Assembly (NCBI RefSeq): GCF_004799285.1
Contig: NZ_SSND01000002.1
Span: 124,001-188,000 of the forward strand
Source: Aliigemmobacter aestuarii
GTDB lineage: Bacteria > Pseudomonadota > Alphaproteobacteria > Rhodobacterales > Rhodobacteraceae
Direction of reading: 5' to 3'
Length of the DNA: 64,000 nucleotides
Of this stretch, positions 58,426 to 64,000 are shown in pieces. Every line of letters starts with the position of its first letter. Within the stretch, counting starts at the first letter, position 1. Both the position numbers and the translations under genes were made by a program. The notes under the pieces are model-generated. The model was not told the origin of the DNA. It was given only the letters and a program-made list of their open reading frames with translations, and ran no database searches.

Positions 58426-60075
58426 ATGACCGAAATCGTCCGCGAAGCGATGGAATATGACGTGGTGATCGTGGGGGCGGGGCCGTCGGGCCTGTCGGCG
58501 GCCATCCGGCTGAAGCAGCTGGACCCCGATCTTTCGGTCGTCGTTCTGGAAAAGGGCTCGGAAGTCGGGGCGCATATCCTGTCGGGCGCGGTGCTCGACC
58601 CGTCGGGCCTTGATGCGCTGCTGCCTGACTGGCGCGAGATGGACGCGCCGATCAAGGTACCGGTGAAGGAAGACAACTTCTATATGCTGGGCCAGGCTGG
58701 CCAGATCCGGATTCCGAACTTTCCGATGCCGCCGCTGATGAACAATCACGGCAACTATATCGTTTCGATGGCCAATGTCTGCCGCTGGATGGCGGGCGTG
58801 GCCGAGGGTCTGGGCGTCGAGATCTTCCCCGGCATGTCCTGCAGCGAACTGGTCTTTGACGGCGACCGGGTGGCGGGCGTGGTGGCGGGCGAATTCGGCC
58901 GCGACCCGGCCACGGGCGAACCCGGCCCATCCTATGAACCGGGGATGGAACTGCGCGGCAAGTACGTCTTCCTGTCGGAAGGCGTGCGCGGGTCGCTGGC
59001 CAAGCAGGTAATCGAGAAATACGACCTTTCCAAAGGCCATTGCCCGCAGAAATTCGGCATCGGCATGAAGGAAATCTGGGAGATCGACCCCGAGAAGCAC
59101 AGGCTGGGGACCGTGACCCACACCATGGGCTGGCCGCTGGGTTCGAACGCGGGCGGCGGGTCGTTCATCTATCACATCGAGAACAATCAGGTCTATGTGG
59201 GCTTCGTGGTGCACCTGAACTACGAGAACCCGCACCTCTATCCCTACATGGAATTCCAGCGATTCAAGCACCACCCGATGGTGGCCGAGCTTCTGAAGGG
59301 CGGCAAGCGCGTGGCCTATGGCGCGCGGGCGATTTCCGAGGGCGGGTATCAGTCGATGCCCAAGATGGTGGCGCCGGGCGTGGCGCTTCTGGGCTGTTCG
59401 GTCGGCATGGTGAACGTGCCGCGCATCAAGGGCAACCACAACGCCATGCTGTCGGGCAAGGCCGCAGCCGAGGCCGCCCACGCCGCGATCAAGGCGGGCC
59501 GCCAGGGCGACGAACTGACCGCCTATGAAAAGGAGGTCCGCGAAGGCGCGATCGGCCAGGACCTGAAGAAGGTCCGCAACGTGAAACCGATGTGGTCGAA
59601 ATACGGCCTGCTGACGAGCCTCGTGGGCGGTGGCCTCGACATGTGGACGAACACGCTTGGCTTCTCGCTGTTCGGCACGCTGCGCCATGGCAAGACCGAT
59701 GCGGCGGCAACCGGCAAGGCCAAGAACCACAAGCCGATCGACTATCCCAAGCCCGATGGCAAGCTGTCGTTCGACCGGCTGACCAACGTGGCTTTCAGCT
59801 TCACCAACCATGACGAGGCGCAACCCGCCCACCTGAAGCTGAAGGATCCTTCGGTTCCGATCGGGGTGAACCTGCCCGAATACGCCGAACCCGCGCAGCG
59901 CTATTGCCCGGCCGGCGTTTATGAGGTTGTGGCCGAAGAGGGCAAGGACCCCCGCTTCGTCATCAACTTCCAGAACTGCGTGCACTGCAAGACCTGCGAC
60001 ATCAAGGACCCCAGCCAGAACATCGTCTGGACGACGCCGCAGGGCGCGGGCGGGCCGAACTATCCCAACATGTGA
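58426..60075 (+). CDS. electron transfer flavoprotein-ubiquinone oxidoreductase
   Basis: 549 residues. FAD site VVIVGAGPSGLSAAIRLKQ, GMELRGKYVFLSEGVRGSLAKQ, and the C-terminal [4Fe-4S] ligands C494, C518, C521 and C524 (RYCPAGVYE and NCVHCKTCDIKDPSQN). It passes electrons from ETF, fed by acyl-CoA dehydrogenases such as GcdH and the enzyme at 30903, into the ubiquinone pool. It sits at the inner membrane by a hydrophobic surface rather than full helices. Confidence 0.96.
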   Translation: MTEIVREAMEYDVVIVGAGPSGLSAAIRLKQLDPDLSVVVLEKGSEVGAHILSGAVLDPSGLDALLPDWREMDAPIKVPVKEDNFYMLGQAGQIRIPNFPMPPLMNNHGNYIVSMANVCRWMAGVAEGLGVEIFPGMSCSELVFDGDRVAGVVAGEFGRDPATGEPGPSYEPGMELRGKYVFLSEGVRGSLAKQVIEKYDLSKGHCPQKFGIGMKEIWEIDPEKHRLGTVTHTMGWPLGSNAGGGSFIYHIENNQVYVGFVVHLNYENPHLYPYMEFQRFKHHPMVAELLKGGKRVAYGARAISEGGYQSMPKMVAPGVALLGCSVGMVNVPRIKGNHNAMLSGKAAAEAAHAAIKAGRQGDELTAYEKEVREGAIGQDLKKVRNVKPMWSKYGLLTSLVGGGLDMWTNTLGFSLFGTLRHGKTDAAATGKAKNHKPIDYPKPDGKLSFDRLTNVAFSFTNHDEAQPAHLKLKDPSVPIGVNLPEYAEPAQRYCPAGVYEVVAEEGKDPRFVINFQNCVHCKTCDIKDPSQNIVWTTPQGAGGPNYPNM

Positions 60076-60202
60076 TCCCGATCACGCGGATTTGCGCCAA
60101 TCAGGCGGGATGGGGCGGCCAAGGGGCCGCCCCTTTCCGTTGGTCGCATTGCTTCCTGTCGCGCCGGGCACTACCTTGGCCCCAGACGAACCGGAGACCG
60201 CC

Positions 60203-61927
60203 ATGCCCGACCGCCTTCGCCGCCCCTTTCTGATGCTGGCCCTCGCCGGCCTTCTGCCCTTCGGCCTCCCCGCGCCGGTGATGGCCGAGGACAATGCCGG
60301 GGCCTATCTGGCGGCCCGCGTGGCCGGGGCGAACCGGGATTTCCGCGAGGCGGCGATGTGGTTCAACCGCGCGCTTCTGGGCGATCCGGCCAATCCCGCG
60401 ATCCTTGAAGGTGCGGTCCTGTCGCATCTGTCCATCGGCGAGGTCGACAAGGCCGCCGCCATAGCGCGCCAGTTGCAGCAGACCGGGATCAACAGCCAGT
60501 CTGCCTTCATGGCGCTGATCGCCGAACAGGCGATGAAGGATGATTTCGCGGGGATCGTCGCCGATGCCCGTGCCGGGCGCAGCGTGGGCAGGTTGTTCGA
60601 CGGGCTGTCAGTGGCCTGGGCGGAATTGGGCACCGGGCGGATGTCCGAGGCGATCGAGGCATTCGACGCGGTTGCCACCGCCGATGGCCTTCGGATCTTT
60701 GGCCTGTACCACAAGGCGCTGGCGCTGGCCTCTGCCGGGGATTTCGAGGGGGCAGAGGCGATCCTGTCCAGCCCCGAGGCAGAGGCCCTGACCGGTGTGC
60801 GCCGCGCCGTCATCGCCCATGCCCAGATCCTGAGCCAGCTTGAACGCAACCCCGAGGCGGTGGAGCGGATCAACGCGGTCTTCATTCCGGGACAGGAACC
60901 CGGAATGGACGCCCTTCGCGCGCGGCTGGAAGCGGGCGAGCCCGTGCCCTTCGACATCGCCCGCGACGCCCGCGAAGGTATCGCCGAGGTCTATTTCACC
61001 CTCGCCACGGCGCTGAACGGCGAGGCCGACAACAGCTTTACCCTGCTTCACAGCCAGGTCGCCGCCTACCTGCGCCCCGATCATGTCGAGGCGCATCTGA
61101 TGTCGGCCGGGCTGCTTAGCCTCCAAGGCCAGTACCAGCTTGCCAGCGAAACCTACGCCAGGGTCCCGCCGGGGGATCCGACCTTCCATGTCGCGGAAAT
61201 GGGCCGGGCCGATGCGCTTTATGCCTCGGACAAGAAGGAAGCCGCCGTCGAGGTGCTTCAGGCGCTTGCGCGCAGCCACGGGCAGCTGATTTCGGTGCAG
61301 AAGGCCCTGGGCGACATGTTGCGCCGCGAGGAACGCTATGCCGAGGCGGTGCCGGCCTATGACGCCGCGATCGCCGCCGCCTCTGCCACCGAAAGCCCCG
61401 AGGATTGGGTCCTGTATTACGCCCGCGCGATCTGCCACGAGCGTCTGAAAGATTGGGAAAAGGCCGAACCGGATTTCCGCAAGGCGCTGGAACTGAACCC
61501 AGACCAGCCGCAGGTCCTGAACTATCTGGGCTATTCGTTCCTCGAGATGAACACCAATCTCGACGAGGCGCTGGCGATGATCCAGACCGCCGTCGAACGG
61601 CAGCCCGATGCGGGCTATATCGTTGACAGTCTCGCCTGGGCCTACTTCCGCCTCGGCCGATATCAGGACGCGCTGGAACCGATGGAACGCGCCAGCGTGC
61701 TGGAACCGGTCGATCCGATCGTCACCGACCATCTTGGCGATGTCTACTGGGCCGTCGGGCGCAAGCTGGAGGCCCGGTTCCAGTGGCGGCGCGCGCTGTC
61801 CTTCAACCCCGAGGAAAAGGACGCCGAACGCATCCGCCGCAAGCTTGAGGCGGGTCTTGATGCCGTTCTGGCCGAGGAAGGCGCACCGCCCCTGACCCCC
61901 GTTGCCACGGCGGGAAATGGCAACTGA
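60203..61927 (+). CDS. secreted TPR-repeat protein
   Basis: 574 residues with a signal peptide (about 1-28, ending PVMA). The rest is tetratricopeptide-like helical repeats; the clearest are [21 protein letters not shown] near the N-terminus and [58 protein letters not shown] at the C-terminus. It is probably an envelope scaffold protein. Its end overlaps ispE by 11 bases, a common pairing in Rhodobacterales, but no joint function is known. Confidence 0.9.
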   Translation: MPDRLRRPFLMLALAGLLPFGLPAPVMAEDNAGAYLAARVAGANRDFREAAMWFNRALLGDPANPAILEGAVLSHLSIGEVDKAAAIARQLQQTGINSQSAFMALIAEQAMKDDFAGIVADARAGRSVGRLFDGLSVAWAELGTGRMSEAIEAFDAVATADGLRIFGLYHKALALASAGDFEGAEAILSSPEAEALTGVRRAVIAHAQILSQLERNPEAVERINAVFIPGQEPGMDALRARLEAGEPVPFDIARDAREGIAEVYFTLATALNGEADNSFTLLHSQVAAYLRPDHVEAHLMSAGLLSLQGQYQLASETYARVPPGDPTFHVAEMGRADALYASDKKEAAVEVLQALARSHGQLISVQKALGDMLRREERYAEAVPAYDAAIAAASATESPEDWVLYYARAICHERLKDWEKAEPDFRKALELNPDQPQVLNYLGYSFLEMNTNLDEALAMIQTAVERQPDAGYIVDSLAWAYFRLGRYQDALEPMERASVLEPVDPIVTDHLGDVYWAVGRKLEARFQWRRALSFNPEEKDAERIRRKLEAGLDAVLAEEGAPPLTPVATAGNGN

Positions 61928-62813
61928 ATTCGCCTATGCGAAGGTCAATCTGGCGCTGCACGTAACCGGGCAGCGCGCCGACGGCTATCATCTGCTGGAT
62001 TCCCTCGTGGCCTTCGCGGGGATCGGCGACAGCCTGCGGGCCGACCCGGCGGACCGGCTGACACTGGCGGTGGACGGGCCCTTCGGGGCCGAGGTTCCGG
62101 CAGGCGACGACAATCTGGTGATGCGCGCGGCGCGGCTTTGCCTTGGCGACCGGGGCGCGGCGCTGCGGCTGACGAAGCGCCTTCCCCCGGCCAGCGGCAT
62201 CGGCGGCGGTTCGGCGGATGCCGCCGCCACGATCCGGGCGCTGATGCGGATGATGCTGGAACAGGGCAAGCCCCCGGCGCCGATCAACGCCGATCAGGGG
62301 GCAGCGATCCTTGCGCTTGGCGCGGATGTGCCGGTCTGCCTTGCCTCGCATCCCGCCCGGATGCGCGGGATCGGCGAACAGCTGGACTGGCTGACACTGC
62401 CGCCCTGTTTCATCGTGCTGGCCAACCCGCGCGTCGAGGTGCCCACGCCCGCCGTTTTCCGCGCCCTTGCGGTGAAGGAAAACCCACCCCTTCCCGATGC
62501 CCTGCCGGGCTGGACGACGGCGCGCGAACTGGCTGACTGGCTGGCCCTGCAACGCAACGACCTGGAGCCGCCCGCAAGGCAGGTCGCGCCGGTCATCGGG
62601 GATGTGGTGGCGGCGCTGTCCGGCCTGCCCGGCGCGCTGATGGCGCGGATGTCGGGTTCGGGGGCAACCTGCTTTGCGCTTTTCGCCGACGAGGACGAGG
62701 CGCGCGACGGTGCCGAGGCGCTGCAATCCGCGCATCCCGGCTGGTGGGTCGCCGCGGCCCCCGTTTATCCGGGACGCGCCGACATGGATCAGTTGATCCG
62801 CGCCACCACGTAA
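61917..62813 (+). CDS. ispE: 4-diphosphocytidyl-2-C-methyl-D-erythritol kinase
   Basis: 298 residues. GHMP kinase motifs: [19 protein letters not shown] at the N-terminus, the ATP loop [20 protein letters not shown], and [16 protein letters not shown]. It is the third step of the MEP isoprenoid pathway. The ATG overlaps the TPR gene. The downstream convergent polyprenyl synthase uses the pathway's end products; the two genes overlap tail to tail by 25 bases. Confidence 0.95.
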   Translation: MATEFAYAKVNLALHVTGQRADGYHLLDSLVAFAGIGDSLRADPADRLTLAVDGPFGAEVPAGDDNLVMRAARLCLGDRGAALRLTKRLPPASGIGGGSADAAATIRALMRMMLEQGKPPAPINADQGAAILALGADVPVCLASHPARMRGIGEQLDWLTLPPCFIVLANPRVEVPTPAVFRALAVKENPPLPDALPGWTTARELADWLALQRNDLEPPARQVAPVIGDVVAALSGLPGALMARMSGSGATCFALFADEDEARDGAEALQSAHPGWWVAAAPVYPGRADMDQLIRATT

Positions 62814-63790
62814 TCCGCCAGATCGTGCAGCATCTCGCGGATCGGGTGATCGGGCAGGACGGTCAGCGCGGCACGCGCGCGGTCTGCCCAGGTCAGCGCA
62901 TCGTCCCGCGCCGCCTCCATCGCGCCATGACGGGCCATGATGGCCAGCGCCCGGTCAAGGTCGCCTTCTTCCTGGCGCCCCTTTTCGATCGTGCGGACCC
63001 AGAAGGCGCGTTCCTCGGCATCGGCCCGCGCCACGGCCTTGATCACCGGAAGCGTCAGCTTGCGTTCGCGGAAATCGTCGCCCGTATTCTTGCCGATGCT
63101 GGCGTCCGAGCCGCCGTAATCCAGCAGGTCATCGACGATCTGGAAGGCGATGCCAAGCGCATCGCCATAGGTGAACAGCGCGCGCACCTGTTCCTCGTCC
63201 GCCCCGGCGATCACGCCGCCCACCTCGGTCGCGGCGGAAAACAGCGCTGCCGTCTTGCCGCGCACCACTTTCAGATAGATCGATTCGTCGGTCGCCAGAT
63301 CCTGCGCCGCCGTCAGTTGCAGCACCTCGCCCTCGGCGATCGTGGCCGAGGCATTGGCAAGAATGTCCAGCACCCGCAGGCTGCCGGTTTCCACCATCAG
63401 CTGGAAGCTGCGGGAAAACAGGTAATCGCCCACCAGGACCGACGACTTGTTGTCCCACAACAGGTTGGCCGTGGGCCGCCCCCGCCGCCGGGTGCTTTCG
63501 TCCACCACGTCGTCATGCAACAGCGTCGCCGTATGGATGAATTCCACCGTCGCGGCCAGATGGATGTGATAGGGCCCGCCATAGCCACAAAGCCGTGCCG
63601 CGGCCAGCGTCAGCAGCGGGCGCAGGCGTTTGCCGCCCGCCTCGACCAGATGGGCCGTCACCTGCGGAATCCGCGGCGCGTGCTCCGAGGCCATCCTGTC
63701 GCGGATCAGCGCATTCACCGCCGCCATGTCATCGGCCAACAGGGCGGATAGCCGGTCGTGCGGCTTCTGCGAAACCTCGTCCAAACCCAT
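62789..63790 (-). CDS. long-chain polyprenyl diphosphate synthase (ubiquinone side chain)
   Basis: 333 residues. First aspartate motif D93-D94-VV-D97 ([15 protein letters not shown]), second [12 protein letters not shown], and [16 protein letters not shown] typical of trans-prenyl transferases. The small residues before the first motif (HTATL) and the organism suggest a decaprenyl-type chain for ubiquinone-10; chain length is not provable here. Start at 63790 chosen as MGLDEVSQ. Confidence 0.92.
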   Translation of the reverse strand: MGLDEVSQKPHDRLSALLADDMAAVNALIRDRMASEHAPRIPQVTAHLVEAGGKRLRPLLTLAAARLCGYGGPYHIHLAATVEFIHTATLLHDDVVDESTRRRGRPTANLLWDNKSSVLVGDYLFSRSFQLMVETGSLRVLDILANASATIAEGEVLQLTAAQDLATDESIYLKVVRGKTAALFSAATEVGGVIAGADEEQVRALFTYGDALGIAFQIVDDLLDYGGSDASIGKNTGDDFRERKLTLPVIKAVARADAEERAFWVRTIEKGRQEEGDLDRALAIMARHGAMEAARDDALTWADRARAALTVLPDHPIREMLHDLADYVVARIN

Positions 63791-63843
63791 CTACTTCCCG
63801 TCTTGCGCTCGACAAGGGCAAAGCCCTGCCGCATATCATCCCC

Positions 63844-64000
63844 ATGAAGGAACTGATGCGCAGCACCGACCCGACGGCCATTGCTTTTGCCACCACCCTT
63901 CTTGAGGGTGAGGGTATAGCGACCTTTCAGATGGACGTCCACATGAGCATCCTCGAAGGCGGGATCGGCATTTTGCCGCGCCGCGTGATGGTTGCGGACC
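63844..64000 (+). CDS. DUF2007-type small protein, N-terminal part (runs off the window)
   Basis: 52 residues are visible: MKELMRSTDPTAIAFATTLL, then EGIATFQMDVHMSILEGGIG and PRRVMVAD, the DUF2007 (putative signal-transducing) pattern. In related genomes this gene sits before a tRNA or small-RNA methyltransferase. Divergent from the polyprenyl synthase gene. Confidence 0.85.
   Translation, partial: MKELMRSTDPTAIAFATTLLEGEGIATFQMDVHMSILEGGIGILPRRVMVAD

Noticed and set aside
58111-59985. 624-residue open frame antisense to ETF-QO
   Set aside because: The plus strand has all FAD and iron-sulfur motifs; the antisense product has none.
62789-62813. Exact 25-base overlaps at three gene pairs (992-1016, 43774-43798, 62789-62813) as a pattern
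   Set aside because: One pair is co-directional and two are convergent, the sequences are unrelated, and overlaps of this size are common in compact genomes; judged coincidence.

Overview
This window is about 64 kb of GC-rich, densely packed chromosome from an alphaproteobacterium, most likely of the Rhodobacterales (Paracoccaceae). The lineage call rests on gene content: a TrcR (DUF1013) cell-cycle regulator, COQ9, the small aa3-type cytochrome oxidase subunit IV, a DnaX tail of the alphaproteobacterial type, and SOS operators of the form GTTC-N7-GTTC. I see no rRNA, tRNA, CRISPR array, insertion sequence or prophage. It reads as a native chromosome segment carrying one accessory catabolic island.

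Layout: 1-3.4 kb is dnaX (partial)-membrane protein-ebfC-recR-M23 peptidase. 3.5-11.8 kb (minus strand) is a putative lysine-to-glutaryl-CoA degradation block: a saccharopine/lysine dehydrogenase-like protein, an ALDH7-type aldehyde dehydrogenase, a FabD-like acyltransferase, a fused E1 2-oxoacid dehydrogenase and glutaryl-CoA dehydrogenase, with a divergent LysR regulator. 11.9-13.4 kb holds trcR and a secreted RNase T2. 13.4-23.8 kb is an island resembling rhizopine / methyl-inosamine (moc) and inositol catabolism. Its minus-strand operon encodes a MocD-like desaturase-fold oxygenase, a MocE-like Rieske ferredoxin, a PanB-like enzyme and a MocA-like dehydrogenase. It diverges from a LacI regulator, a MocC-like isomerase, a sugar ABC importer, an SDR and an inositol-dehydrogenase-like protein.

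23.9-47.8 kb is mixed housekeeping: quinone oxidoreductase, COQ9, rpsU, Lrp/alanine dehydrogenase, mscL, GST, Sua5, acyl-CoA dehydrogenase with an MBL hydrolase, a small cytochrome oxidase subunit, AzlCD, the TesA/ABC/FtsX set, argE, YbaK, a NYN-domain protein coupled to glutathione-dependent formaldehyde dehydrogenase, three tandem I78-type inhibitor-like lipoproteins and cytochrome c'. 47.9-52.7 kb holds the SOS mutagenesis genes imuB and dnaE2, each with its own LexA box and with no imuA beside them. 52.7-64 kb has a lytic transglycosylase, rnr, greA, ETF-ubiquinone oxidoreductase (an electron acceptor for the two acyl-CoA dehydrogenases here), a TPR protein, ispE, a polyprenyl diphosphate synthase and the start of a DUF2007 gene.

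The most unusual signals are the moc-like island, the E1/FabD-like pair placed in the lysine pathway without an E2, and two roughly 155-base five-hairpin intergenic elements (49.66 and 56.39 kb). In those elements stems are kept by paired base changes while the sequence differs. Functional names are from recognition of families by eye; no database search was run.
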